64,000 bases of DNA from Istiophorus platypterus (lineage: Eukaryota; Chordata; Actinopteri; Istiophoriformes; Istiophoridae): assembly GCA_016859345.1 (NCBI GenBank), contig CM029126.1, positions 8,633,027 through 8,697,026 of the forward strand, in the 5' to 3' direction. Under the pieces are notes generated by a model that did not search any database, was not told the origin of the DNA, and worked only from the letters and a program-made list of their open reading frames with translations. Made by a program: the position numbers and the translations under genes. Positions 11,466 to 31,700 of the stretch are shown here, piece after piece. Every line of letters begins with the position of its first letter. The first letter of the stretch is position 1.

Positions 11466-14400
11466 AATGAGATTGAACTCTCTAACAGTCTAGAGAGACA
11501 GTTGCCCGTATATTCTTTATAATGTGTTTTTGTACATCATCAACATCCTTAAAAAAATATTAGAAAGCTCTGAGGAACTGAAACGATGGCACTGAAAAAG
11601 ACACAATGAACTGAAAATGTATGTTTTACACAGTTAAATTTATGGCAGTCACCCAACGTGCAGTATATTACATAGCATTATAGGTCTACAATCATAATGC
11701 CATCACCCAGTAAAATGTGAGAAGAGAGACTGTAACTCAGACTTTTATCATAGAAAACAAAAACAAATTTAAACCTCTGGAGCCACTGTTTGACATTAAA
11801 TGCCAAATAAAGTTTTACTGCTGTGAATATACAAAGTTCTGTGAGTCAAAAAGCCGTCCTTGACTTAGTTTGTCTGATTTCATGTACAGGAACGAGAGTG
11901 TACTGGTTTTCTCTGGATGATGGTGGTCGGGAACAGCACTGACAAGCTGTTTGTTTAGCCAGAACCACTGCGTCACATATCTCACTCCCAGGAAATCAAG
12001 TATTATACAGGGGCAGCATTTTTTTCCCAGCTGATTATTCTATTGATTATACAATACAAGAGTGTTTGGTTTCAAATTGAAGCTGGGCATTCAAGTGAAA
12101 TGTGAGCCTACAGGTTACATCTACATGCTTAATTGCTGTGTGTTTAGTCCTTCCATGGTGAGCTCCTGTTTACCATGTTGCGTATGTCTGTAGTCAGTAT
12201 TCAGAGTGTCGGAAAAAAACTTACCTCTCCCTTCCAGTCTTGTCCTTACACGCACATATTAAACACATATGCAAACAAGCAACCAAACAAAGCTAGTATT
12301 TTTACCCTTGGGCATTTCTTACAGTCTCTCTTTTGACTATCGGGTTGTGGTATCCTGGTGTTAGACAGCTTTGTGTTGTTTAAAGTTCTATCCCATGTAA
12401 ACCGCATTTTTACAAATGATGGGGATATTTACATGGGGATAAATGACTGGTATTACCCCTTTTGGTATACACAAAGATACTGGGATAAGATACTGTTTTC
12501 CAGTATGAGTGTTTACATGTACACTTTATACTATATACTGTTTGTAAACATATCTGACACACAAACAAATTTACCCCTTGGACAGTAAAGAAGCTACTAT
12601 AAATTGGACTAAAATCTGCATGATCACCACAGGACAGCAAAGGAGGCATTGAGAATGAGTTATTGGTAAAGTAAACAATTTAACCAACAGCCGTTTGGGA
12701 ACAGTAACCATTCCCAAATTATTGGTATGTAAAAAGATAACCAAATTTTGGGGAGAATAAAACCTCTCTAACCTTTACAGTTCTTTTAGGTTATGAAATT
12801 CCTAAAGTCCAAGCCTAAGTCCAAGATATTGTATCTTGGACTTAGGCTGTGGGTAAGTTTTACAAATAAAAAAACCTTCATGGATTAAAAATTTATAATA
12901 GAAATATTAAAAGATGATAATAGAATAATTCTATGAAGATTAAAAGTATTTTGCCGCTTGGTGACCCAGGGGCAAAATACTTAAAGGCTGCAGGGTGATT
13001 TTTTTGTTGCAATACCATGAGTGGCCACTGGGAAGAATTGGCAACAGAGCTGAGTGGTGTATGTATCCAGCTCTTCTAAAGCATCAGTGGTGATATGGCA
13101 GCATTGGTTAGAGCCAAAGGCCAGGATGTGAAAATTTAAAAAAACAAAAAAAAAAATTCTGGAGGTGCAGAGGTGAAAAAGCAGAGTTAAAAAGCCTCTC
13201 ATCTCTGCTTGGGGCTTGAAGGCCAGGTGGGTATGGGGTAGACCGGAGCAGTGACATGCGCCTCCTTAGAGATGAAAACACCTTTGTATCAATCCACTGC
13301 AGAGGTATAACCTGCCTTAAGGCTACATTGGCCACTACTAGCGTAACACACCAGAATCTCTGATTAAACTGTTAATAGTTGAGTTGCAATGGGATGATAT
13401 ATATAGTGAATTAAAAATAGATGATATCTCTGGTTCTGCTGCATCAGTTTTTATCCCAAAGGAAAAGTGGAAGATAAAAGATAATATGAGGACATGTCAG
13501 TGTTTTTAAGACCCTCTTGACGCTCTTCTATCCTTTAATTAAATATTACACCAAGCTTTTTTTAAGCCTGTAATTTGTGCCTTACTAGTAAAAGCAATAA
13601 TGGCCAGATGATGCTGACTAAGCCTTTTGAGTACAAAGTGTACAGGAAGTGTATTACAGTATGAAGCATAAGAGCTCATTTCCTGCTTTTATAGAAATAA
13701 AATAATGAGCATTATATAACATTACAAATACAATTCAAATGCAGAATTGATGTCACCACCTAATTTAGAATTTTTTAAATAACCCCTAAACTCTTGCATA
13801 TCTTTAGCAGTGCATATCATTGCCGTTGCAACTGTAATGAAGAAATCTGTCACCTGAATTGTGCAGGTGCCTTTTGTACCATTCCCAAGAATTCTACTTT
13901 CTTGAGGCCACAAAGAGGCAATTGTGGTCTGTTGGGGTTTTATGGCTGGCAGGGAACGGGGGTCTGATTTCACATTGTGTTGAACAGAAACCAGGAGGTT
14001 CCCCATACAATCAGCCCACAGGACACTGAAATCTCACCTGTTCTCTTATAGGCTGACAGGGCTTAATCTACTGAGTTATTTTAGTAAATCTTTAATTGCT
14101 GGGTGCACAGTTTTAGTTAACCCTTATCAAAGCAACCTAACACTGCAACACACTGTAATTAAATATATTCTTCTACCTTAAGCTGACACAAAGGAAACTG
14201 GATTTTAAAGATTTTTAGATAGCTGAGAGTAAAAAAGATAATCAAAGTATTCACCCATCTGTTACCGTGGCATAGTTTTGCTGAATAATTTGTTGTAAAT
14301 GCACTGAATAGGCATTTTTTAAATTAAGTATTTAGATTGATCTCTCTTGGGTTGACCTATAATAATGGGATAATTGTGAAACAAGTGCCTTTCCATTTTT

Positions 14401-14550
14401 TACATATCTTGGGCTAATTCAACCTGATCAGTATCAAAATACCCCAATTTCCTTTTCCCAGGCATCATTACTACGTCAATTCTAGGGCATCAGTAGACCC
14501 ACCCAGCAACAGGAGGCCTTTAGTCTCCTCCTCTCACGCTAGTATAGCTG
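11466..14550. other. Intergenic, mostly featureless
   Basis: About 3 kb of AT-rich DNA. The only structured element I see is the perfect hairpin at 12812-12848. Short frames here lack splice context, compositional bias or recognisable protein similarity. The right edge merges into the mucin promoter region. Confidence 0.5.
12812..12848. repeat. Perfect inverted repeat, 17-bp arms, 3-nt loop
   Basis: The arm AGCCTAAGTCCAAGATA is followed by TTG and its exact reverse complement TATCTTGGACTTAGGCT. There is also a short direct echo (AAGTCCAAG) just before the left arm. No T-run follows and there is no bacterial context, so this is not a terminator. Confidence 0.9.
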
Positions 14551-14650
14551 TGCAGGTAAGAGTTTTCATTTATTTCATTGCCACTACAGTGCTGTCAGCA
14601 GGAAGCAAAGGGGGGAGGTGACAGAGAGCAACAGAGAAAGGTAACGCCAC

Positions 14651-14697
<47 letters not shown>

Positions 14698-14741
14698 CTC
14701 ATTCACTTAAACCAGAGCTGACAAAAAACCCTGCATCGTGC
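14551..14741 (+). promoter_or_regulatory. Promoter / 5' UTR region of the mucin-like gene, with (GA)n tract
   Basis: This region lies directly upstream of the proposed seven-base coding exon. It contains a pure GA microsatellite at about 14652-14692. A CTGTGCAG/GTAAGA donor just upstream, near 14550, could end a non-coding first exon. The transcription start is not defined by the sequence alone. Confidence 0.4.
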
Positions 14742-22180
<7,439 letters not shown>

Positions 22181-22480
22181 GTGATTGAGTATGAGCTTGC
22201 TCAGCCGCTGTGTGGGTCAATAGGTAACCAGAGCTTTGTTTGACCCCCTGTCCCTCCAGAAATAAAGCTTAGTTATGCAGAGGTCAACACTACATAATTT
22301 ACAGCCATTTGTCTCAGTGATATTCATATGTGATTGTACTGTATATATGTAAGAAATGATGTAAGCCTCAGTTACAATGTTGATTTTATTTCTTGTTTTA
22401 TTAAAACCTCCTGATCAAGTTTTATCTCTGTTTCAAGACCAATGAAAAAATGTCTTTAAACAGTATTTCTAAATAAAAAG
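22181..22480 (+). other. 3' UTR of the mucin-like gene
   Basis: Non-coding sequence after the TGA at 22178-22180. The first AATAAA is at 22261-22266, a second at 22472-22477, and another lies further on at 23058-23063, so the exact end is uncertain. Confidence 0.5.
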
Positions 22481-23160
22481 AAAAACTCCAACTTCAGGAA
22501 TAAAGAAATTCAAAGGTGTAAATTTCTTGTCTTTATAATTAACAAATATTACATAAAAAAACAACTTTCTTTTTGCTGAAATTTGAAATGCAATCAACAT
22601 CTTGTCATTTGTTTTAGCCATGACCTTGCCCATGAATGTAACTGAATTCAGGTGCTGTCTTTCTAAAGACTACCAAAAACAGTCTTTGTTTTTGCCTTCC
22701 CACTTTCAAGTGATTGTAGACACATATTAGTTTTGAAGGGCAAGTGAGCCTAAACACAGCATTTCTGCTATCATGGTCATAAATGTTTTTATTACCAAAA
22801 CCACTCCCTAGGTTATCATCTCTTCAAGTCACTTTGACAGTAATGCAGCTATGACTCTTTACTATGCACTTTATGAAACACAAATCTCGAGCCGTTATAG
22901 GGGGGTTGTGAGGGCTCGCTGAAGCATGTCTGTAGCTGTAATCATGATGATATGTACTTTGGGCTACTTTTTGTCCAATACTTTTGTGAATTGTGAGTTG
23001 GATGTCTATGTGGTTAACGAAGTATATTTTTGGTATAATGATGTCATGTGAATGCTGAATAAAAAATCAGAATGGTGTCATTTCATTTCTAGTTTTGTGC
23101 AATGTAAAATATGATGATAGTGCCTGAAGAAATAAATCTTATACAACACATAATTGATCA
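22481..23160. other. Intergenic / possible extended 3' UTR, no gene seen
   Basis: AT-rich DNA with additional AATAAA motifs (23058-23063). No exon-like frame was found. Confidence 0.4.
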
Positions 23161-23164
23161 GTCG

Positions 23165-23850
23165 TAATTTGATTGAATCCTATCTTTGCTATAGAGGCGG
23201 ATGAAAAGTGATGATATTTCTAGGGGCTAGTAATTTTCTTCAGTTTCAAGTACTTTACTTGAATATTTCCATTTTATTTTACCTCTGCTTCACCACATTT
23301 CATAAGGGGTTATTGTAGTTTTTACTGCACTTTAATAGCTATAGTTACAGTTACTTTATCATGTTACTAGTCACAGTTTACAGTTTTAAAAACTATGTGA
23401 TAACTCAATATAATTTACTAAAAATATAATAAATTGCTGTTGATTAAACCATTAAAAAAGCAGTCTCTCAAATTACAGATGTCTAAGGGTTGTAAACAGT
23501 TTTACCAAAAGAGGGAAAGGCAAAACTGTCCTATCTGCAAACAGCAGATAAAACAAACTCCATCAGATCCAGCTACTAAAATTAAATATTATATGTGCAC
23601 TGATGCATCAAAAGTAAAAAAAATCATATGTCATACACATTCATATAACTAACTGATCAGTCATGTGGGACATTTTTTTCTACAGAATGAATACTTTCAT
23701 TTTTGATAATTTAAGTTAAGTATTTCTGTACTTTAACTTAAGTATGAATATAAATGCAGGACTTTTACTTGAGTATTTGGAGTGTTGAGTGTTTTATTGG
23801 CACTTTTAATTAAGTAAAAGGATCTGATCCTTTCCCCACTACCAGAGAAT
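23165..23850. repeat. Teleost dispersed repeat rich in TACTTTACTT / TTAAGTA motifs
   Basis: It opens with GAGGCGGATGAAAAGTG and TCAAGTACTTTACTTGAAT, and closes with CAGGACTTTTACTTGAGTAT, TTAATTAAGTAAAAGGATCTGA and a CCACTACC end. I know this order from a common fish interspersed repeat. The 72-aa frame at 23434-23652 inside it is not a gene. Confidence 0.5.
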
Positions 23851-25009
23851 GTAAACAGATCTCGTAATAAAACACAACTGCTGGACTTACTGTACAGTGA
23901 GAACACATTTGAGGTCACTAGGAGTTCAGAAAAATGGATATTCTCTCCCTTTTACGATAAATTTCTCCCTTCATGGCTGTTGAACTCCTGAGCAATAACT
24001 AATTGATGTTAGCTTATTGGAGACACACATTATACTGTATGTCTGCCAGTGAGTAACAAGAGACTGCAGAAAAGTCACAGAAGGTTTGGGGTAATTTAGA
24101 AACAGTTTCTGCATTAAATAGTGTGTCCAGCATAGATCACCAGGATGTGGATTTCTACACTTAGAAATGTATGTCTGTGTCAAGACTGTGATTATTTTTT
24201 TCTTTATTTATTCATTAAAATACTATTGACTGATATATGATTATCAGATTTTTCTTTTTAAACTCCCAAATTCCATTATCAGATTCAGCCATAAAAATAA
24301 ATAAATAAATAAATAAATAAACAACAGTATCAGTAATATACTATTCATAGGCCAGTGGTGATTCTGAGTGGAGATCCTTGCTCCTGAGGTAGATGCCAAA
24401 AATTAGATCAACGCCAGGTCTCGACAGGGCAAGGCAGCATTATTTATATAACATATTTCAAAGACAGAGATGATTGACTGTGATTTACATTAACAAAGAA
24501 GCATTAGAACAACATTCACAAACAAAAGTAATAAAAACCAGAACTTTTTTTTTTGTATAGTTTTGTTTTCTTTGCAATGTTGTTACTCATTCGTGGTCTT
24601 GTTCTGTTGCCTCCTTCGTTGTTTATATTTTGTTGTATTGCGTATTGTTATTACCTGTAGACAACTGTGATTAGTTATGTGTTAAATCAGTTTATTCTTA
24701 CATTAGGTTGCTGTCATAAGAACTGGCTTACTGGTCAACAGATGAGTATTAGCCTGTGGGGCTAACAGTCTTTTTCCTGTTGAGTAAAGTGCACTGTGTC
24801 TTGTCTTATAAATAATTAACCATTTAAGATAGAATAAAATGATGTTTTAAAAACTGATAAAATGATATAAAATACATTAAATGAGAGTTTTAAAAAAACA
24901 CTGGAAAGGACTGCAAAGCAAAACTGTCACATAAAAGCAACACCTCTCTATTATTTTAAGCTGAATAAATTTATTAGTGGTGGGTTCACCCGCGTAACAA
25001 AAGACCACT
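23851..25009. other. Intergenic; (AAAT)n tract and a short repeat fragment
   Basis: It contains an AAAT microsatellite at about 24294-24321. At about 24418-24545, GACAGGGCAAGGCAGCATTATTTATATAACA.. marks another fragment of the 'tttatttatata' repeat type seen at 16110. No gene is evident. Confidence 0.5.
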
Positions 25010-25760
25010 TTAGAGCCAGAACCCCTCGAAAGCTCCGACGTCGCTTTGCAAACGCGGGGATTCGGGTCTATTGTGGGACATAATCCTCTTTGGACCGTTG
25101 ACCCGAGGCCTAATCCGAACCAGCCCCGCCGTGACGTCACGGGGGCGATCCCGAGTCGGTGCGTGGCAGGCTGGGTCCGGGCTGGGCCAGCGGCGCAGGG
25201 ACACGAGGCACATCTGGAACCGGAGAAGGGAATAATGTCGGATTGTACGAGGGGCTCCTCCGAGCGCCCCCCCGCCTGCCGCCTTCGCCTGAGGGAGAAG
25301 TAAATAGGCTACTGAAAGCCCCCCCCCACCACTACCCCCCCCCCCCCCGGGGGTATTTTTCTCGAACGGGGTAAAGCGTGGGGCAGAAAGTGTCAAGGCG
25401 AGAATCCACCTCCACCATGGATCAGTCCGTCGCAATCCAAGAAACTTTGGAGGGGGGAGAGAACTGCGTAATAGTATCCTTTTGCGCTGTTTTGTTTGTT
25501 TGTTTGTGTTTGTTTGTTTGTTTGTTTGTTTGTTTGTTTGTTTGTCAGAACTTAAAAACACACGATTGCCAGGACTCAAGCTGAAGTTTGACCAACGCGA
25601 CTCCTTTGAAGAATATCAGAGTCCGCAGAGAGGCCTGTCCGGGGGCGTAAATCTCTGCCGCACGGTTGACAGCTCTCCGCATGAAAACCAGCGCATTAGT
25701 TAGGCCGGGAACGGAATCGCGACGCTGTGTTTTAGACGTAAATCCTGGCGCAGGGGCAGG
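25010..25760 (+). promoter_or_regulatory. inpp5b: CpG island promoter of inpp5b
   Basis: There is a sharp rise in CpG density against AT-rich flanks, spanning the ATG at 25417. It holds a perfect cAMP-response-type palindrome, TGACGTCA, at 25132-25139, a C-tract at 25321-25350 and a (TTTG)n microsatellite at about 25490-25545 just inside intron 1. No TATA box stands out, which fits a broad housekeeping promoter. Confidence 0.7.
25132..25139. promoter_or_regulatory. CRE palindrome TGACGTCA in the inpp5b promoter
   Basis: Exact eight-base CREB/ATF consensus, located about 280 bp upstream of the proposed start codon in the CpG island. The sequence match is certain; occupancy is inferred. Confidence 0.6.
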
Positions 25761-28700
25761 TTTAGACTGGCGTGGCTTCCCAAAGACGTGGTCCGACTTC
25801 TGCAGGAAGAGCCTCGTCCCGCTAGGTGGCAGCTGTGTCCCAGCTGTCGGTGGTGGGAGAAGCAGGCAAAAAGTGCCAAAATTTAAAAATACTTCATTAA
25901 TCAATCATTATTATTATTATTACTGATGCAATGCAGGTATGTTATCAGCATCTGATTGGGGAGGAATTTTAAGCACTGTATTTACTATGTAGTTTCATCT
26001 ATCACTTCATCATATTATATAAGCTAATGATATGTTGGGTTTTTTTTAATGTAAAATACTATATACTATATATAAGTAACCAGTCTCTACAGCTGTTAGA
26101 TAAAGGTAAAAGAGTAGAAATGACCATGTTTAACTGTGAAATTTAGAATTAGTAATAAAGGGAAATACACGAAGGAAAGGCACATCACAATTGTATTTAA
26201 ACATATGTACTCAGTTATATGTTACCACTTTTAGGTATAGGTAACAAAAACAAAAAAAAAAACCCTTTCAGTGTTGTAGCCAAAAAAACTTTGTTGAAAT
26301 GAGACTAAGATCGTATTTCCTGGTGAAACACCAAGAAACACATGACCATATTTCCCCTATAACCTTAACTAAACTGCAAACATGCCATCCAATGTGATGC
26401 CTTCTTTGATAATGTTACAGAGAGCAGACTGCTGGGGTTGGTGGAGTCGACAAAGGAACACGCGTGAGTTTTAACAGAAAGTTCAAATTAGCTATAACGT
26501 GGCTTCTGTGTACTACTGAGCAACACGCTTGTAGCCAAAGGCTCAATATATAATTCTCTAAACAGGGGTTGACATCATTATGCACTCCATAGCAACACCA
26601 CAGACACACCTTGAAAATGACCAGAGTTGCGTCACCTTGCCTTACACAGCAACCGAAATGATATATTATACAGCACTTAAACGTCCACACCCTTTCTCCC
26701 TCTCTGATGAAACATACAGTTGAATCAGGTTTCAAAAGATCATTAGAAAATAAAAACAATGTCATTAAAATGTCAGTCTTGTGATGTTTTGTAGAATCTT
26801 TATTTATACTCATCGAAGGATGGCCATTACTGCTGACGATGTGTCACTGGAGGACATCATACCCATCTCCCTTGACTTTGCTGTTGTGGAGGGTGAGGAG
26901 CTTTCATGTGTTTAGCATTATCACAAGTCAGCGACAAAGGGGTTTGTCATGGCCAGTCTGTGTACTGTTGTTTGTTGAAGCTAATTGCTCTGAATTGCCC
27001 TAATGCATTTCTCATGCTCAACTCTTTTTTAGTTTCCTCACCAGAGGAACTTGCGGTTGTAGGTGAGTTGCCCTCATTTCCACTATAGCTCAAACTTGTT
27101 ATGCTGCTTGAGCCGCTATGTGAAACTGAACGTCAGCCTTTTTTTTCTCTCTCTCTCTCTCTCTCTCTGTTTTTTTGTTTTTTTGTTTTCTGATTCCAGG
27201 TGCCGACACCAGAGTGAGAGTAAGCTACCAGGAAGAAGCGTTAGAGCTAAGACTTCCCTTTGGCTCTCACTCGCGTCTCTTTCTCAGCGAGGTCAACAGG
27301 GCATGGAGTGGTAGGTCGGCCATTACAGACATCGCAGATATGTTTACAGAACATCCAACAACTTTCTCACACTCTTTGGAAAAATCCTGCAGAGTTTGTG
27401 GTAATTTTAATAGAAAAAAAGGAAAACTTTTGAAAATGGATGGTTCGCACTTAAGATACATGACACTGTCAATGATAAAACTACTATTCATTCAAACAGA
27501 GCAGCAACACAAACATTGACTATTATCTCTTGTTATGGATCACTGACCATTTCAGAAGTTCATGTCTTTAGATTTTCATTTCAGAACAAAGGAGTCACCT
27601 GTGTGCATAAAGTACAAACAATTTTCCCTAATCATCTGTTTGGAGGGAAGTTGTTTGGCCAGTATTCGATTCCCCTGAGGGCAAATTATGTCTTGAACAG
27701 AAACAGTCACTTTATTCTTAGATTTTGAAATAATATTAATGGAAAACTAACTTTTAAAATATCAGAATTGAAAACACCAATGTATTTTTGAGCCCTGTTT
27801 ATGGCTATGGTTTACAACTTAGACCAATTTTACGTCTACAGTTGGTGCTGTCTCTTCATCTATCAGTAACTAGTGTACACGAGGTGGCTGATAGAGAAGG
27901 GGGTGGAGCATGGGTGGTGCACTCTATGTTTAGTTTGATTCTTATGCAGCCACTCTTTTCAAAGGGACAAGATGAACACATTTTTAAAAAGGACCTCTTA
28001 GCTCCTCTTTAGTGCTTCTCCTGACTACCTTTTACTTTCTGCTGCCTGTTCATCTGAATGGAAGAAGCCAGCTGATGCGTTGACAGACATTCTGCTTTGT
28101 CAGGGATGTGGGACTTTTGTCACCGGCTCACTATTTTTAACAGTGGAAGTCTCACGTGAGCATGGACGAAGACCTGCATGTTGTTTCTGTTGTGTTTTTC
28201 GAGAGCTACTCTTAAGATGAGCCGCGGAGGCTTCTAAGCTTGTGAGGGATACCAGTGATGGAAAGATTACATGACCCGACGCCACTTGTTGTTAAAAGGA
28301 AGAGCATGAAAAATGAAAAGGGTAAGCAGGTAAAAGTGAGACTCCTTAATGTATCGATCACTGCACCTGTAATTTGTAGTCAAATTTAAAGCAACATAAG
28401 TTTGGGAGCGGCCTTTCAAGCTGGGAACACAATTCATAATATGGATAAGACCCACATGTAGGATCAAGAGATGGGAAGTTGTTGCTTACAATGCTTTGAA
28501 AATGGCAGCTCTTCTATTTCTTTGGGGTCGATAAATAAGCATTCTCATTTGCTCATAGTAACATTTGCTCTTGCTCTTACCTTCTCTGCTTTTATCTGAA
28601 AAACAAATTAGCAGAAATTGCAAAGATCTTAACCACCCCCTCTCTTTCTTTCTTTCTCAGATGTTTGCAAGTCTCCCACACAGGTACCCAAGTTCGAGTG

Positions 28701-31700
28701 GATCAACAAGTACCACAAAGCCACTGGAAGCCAGGGAGTTGTCAAACAGTCCCTCGCACCCCTCGGCACATCATTGTCTAAACTCAGCCAGCGCCAGAAA
28801 ACAGGTTTGTCGTCTCATTCTTATTTTTAACAGTACACAGTGATTAATTGTGCCCAATACACTTCCCCTTTTTGCATATAGAATAGGTGTAACAGCATTC
28901 GTGCGGTTGACGCCAGGTCACTGAGAGAACAGGGCTTCCTCTTTTTATCTCTGTAGCATTTCCTCTCTCTTGGCACAGATGGCCTCACAATGATGAAAGT
29001 CTACGTCACAGGGTATCATCATAAAACAGGGCAATTGCGCGAGAGCCATTTCCTTTCAATGCAGTTGTCCCGGCCTGCATACGAGTGGTTAAGAAATTAA
29101 CTTATAACCTGCTGATATTTTGACATGTCACGAAAGAAAAGACACTAAATAATAACATTAATTATGGCTTCATTCCATTCAGAAGGCCCAGTAATAGGTG
29201 GAACAGTGAGCATGCACAATAACATGCTGGCTCACTGGTTAAAAAAGTGTGGCAGAACTAAAGGAAATGTAGTCTTCGTAAATGTTATTAATTACACCTG
29301 GGGTTTTCCTGCTATGATGTAGAAATGACTGCCCTGAAAGTGAGTAAAAAAGTAACCTTTATTTCTATTGCACCTCATGAGGTGCTGACAAAGCTCTAAA
29401 GCTTTTTAAAATGTCTTTGCTGATCTGATACTGAGGGGGAAGCTTGGTTCCTACTGTTTGAGCTTAAACATCAAATACGATCCCCTTTGGTTGTGCGCTT
29501 AGCCTCGACTGTGGAAAAACATTTGGTTGCCGGGTCTTAGGGGTCCTGGTTCAGAATAAAGCGATAACAATCAAAAATATCTAGCAGAGCCCAACAATGG
29601 AGGGTTTTGAAAGAGAAGTACCTATTAGGTAATAAAAGAATATAAACAGAACAGGCTCTCATTAAAAAAAAAAAAAAGACTGCAACAATAATTAATGTGT
29701 GATCTCTGACGGTTATGTTGTAAAGTGCAAAAATAAACAATTTCTATGCTTTCTATGTAATTTTCTTACATGATAAGGGCAATTTCCTACAGATTTCACA
29801 CATAATGCCTGTGCATCACCGTGGTTTATTAGGTTATATGGCACATTGCTGCCCATATTTTTCCCTTAAGTGCCAGACTTATGTAATAACTTATTTGTTC
29901 TCTTGGGGTGTGTGTGAGCTTTCCGTTTGCGGATTGTTCATTTTCCTGCCTCTGCAGCAGGGGGGGCAGGCATGGAGACAGGCAGACAGGCAGACAGACA
30001 GGCAGACAGACAGACAGACAAACAGACAGAAAAACAGACAGAAAAACAGACAGACAAACAGACAGACAAACAGTCAGATAGATAGATTCTTTATTGACCT
30101 TTTTTCAAAGAAATTTATTGCCACACTCTGTACAGAGCCTCCTATAAACAAAGAGGTTACATAAATAAGCAGAAGTTGGTGTAGGTGTAGGTGTAGGTGT
30201 AGGTGTAGGTGTTGGGGGGGGTCGTAGATGACAAAGAAGAGTCTTTGTTGGCCGCGTACGTGCGTGTGTGTGTGCGCGGTTTATCAGTCAAAGGTCAGTT
30301 CACGGCCCGGGACGAGTCCGCAGGTATTCGCGGAGCTCCGCCCTCTCGGCCGCGGGTTTCGAGGCAGGTGGGGCCCCGGGGGGGTGGAGCTACGGGGGCC
30401 GCGCCGGGCTCCTCCCTCCGCGACGCCAGCATGGGCAGGTCTGACACCGATTGGACGCGGCTCCGCCGCGCAGAATGCGAGGGAGCGTCGCGGGGAGATG
30501 TCTAAGGTGATGAGAGACTCTGGTATGGAAACTATTTACCTTTGCTGTTTTTTTTGTTTTTTTGTTTTTGTTTGTTTTTTGAGGTGCAGCGCAGAAAACA
30601 GCCACCTGCGTCGATCCGCGGCGCTCGGTCCGCCCCGTTTAACCAGCTAGCTTCCCGGCTACCGCTAGCGACTGGTAGTAGGTCTTATTTCCAAACGGGG
30701 CTAACTTTAGCAAAATTTAGCCGGAGGGCCAGGTCTCGTTTGGTTGGAATAACGAACAGTAGTGACCGCTAGCGATACTGTTACGGGTGTCATCTGCCAT
30801 CTTTGCCATCTGTCATCTTTATGTTAGCCCAAGTCGCCACACGGTGGAAATTCCGGCATAGGCAAACGGCGGTCCGTGCTCAACCATCCCCGGGATGTTG
30901 GGGGGTGTCTCTGCGGGACAAGAGAAACCGACCCGCCCGCTGCGGTCGGGTGTTGGAGCAACGTGTTTCGGCGTCGGAGGATTGTATCATGCGTTGAGAC
31001 ACTTTTTTTTTTCCCCCCTCGTCCTGTTACTTTGGCCATTGCCTGTTTCAAAATAGACCCTCCTCGCTTGCAGCTCATCCTCTTAGCCAACGTAGCCTGT
31101 TAGCTTCGAGAGCCGCTGTCACACACACACACACACACACCCCCTGTCAGATAGATAAAGGTGTTTACTGTCTGCTTTGCTTCACCTGTCAGACTGGCCC
31201 CCGCTCGGTTCGGTGCCAGCCCGGGTCCAAGTGTTTCATTTAGGCAAGAACAACTGGTTCTTGTCGTTTTCAACCGTAGATCCGAAATCGTAGAAAAAGC
31301 ACAAAATCGGGTTCCCTTTTGTTTACCCCCCCCAAAAAGGAGAGAGAGAGAGAGAGATCATGAAAGGAAGTTGTGCAACTTTTAACTTCTCGTAGTTGTG
31401 GTGGAAAAAGATAAAACTGATTTAACACGGAAGAGTCTGAAACCTGAACAACTTGACATTAATGTTGACTTACCATCAACGGCAGATAGAGAGGCATAGG
31501 TGTGTGGGTGTGTGTGTGTGTGTGTGAAACAGAAGTTAGTGAGACTTCTTCCTCCTCTTCCTCTGTTAGAAGTATAGTTAAGCTCATTAGCCGGTTAAGA
31601 AAACTGAAGAAGCATGTACAGCAATGTTAAATGTGCCCTTTAAAGACTGGGCTACTCACAAACAGGACCCTCATGTGGTCAGGGCCTCAATCTGGTGCCC

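Noticed and set aside
23434..23652. 72-aa cysteine-containing frame
   Set aside because: Lies wholly inside a dispersed repeat and has no splice context.
25010..25579. 189-aa minus-strand frame over the inpp5b promoter
   Set aside because: GC-rich island with few stop codons plus a (TTTG)n tract giving NKQTNKQT; no recognisable protein or splice context.
30209..30997. Frames of 60-140 aa over the intronic CpG island
   Set aside because: Open because of GC content; no similarity and mutually overlapping in several frames.
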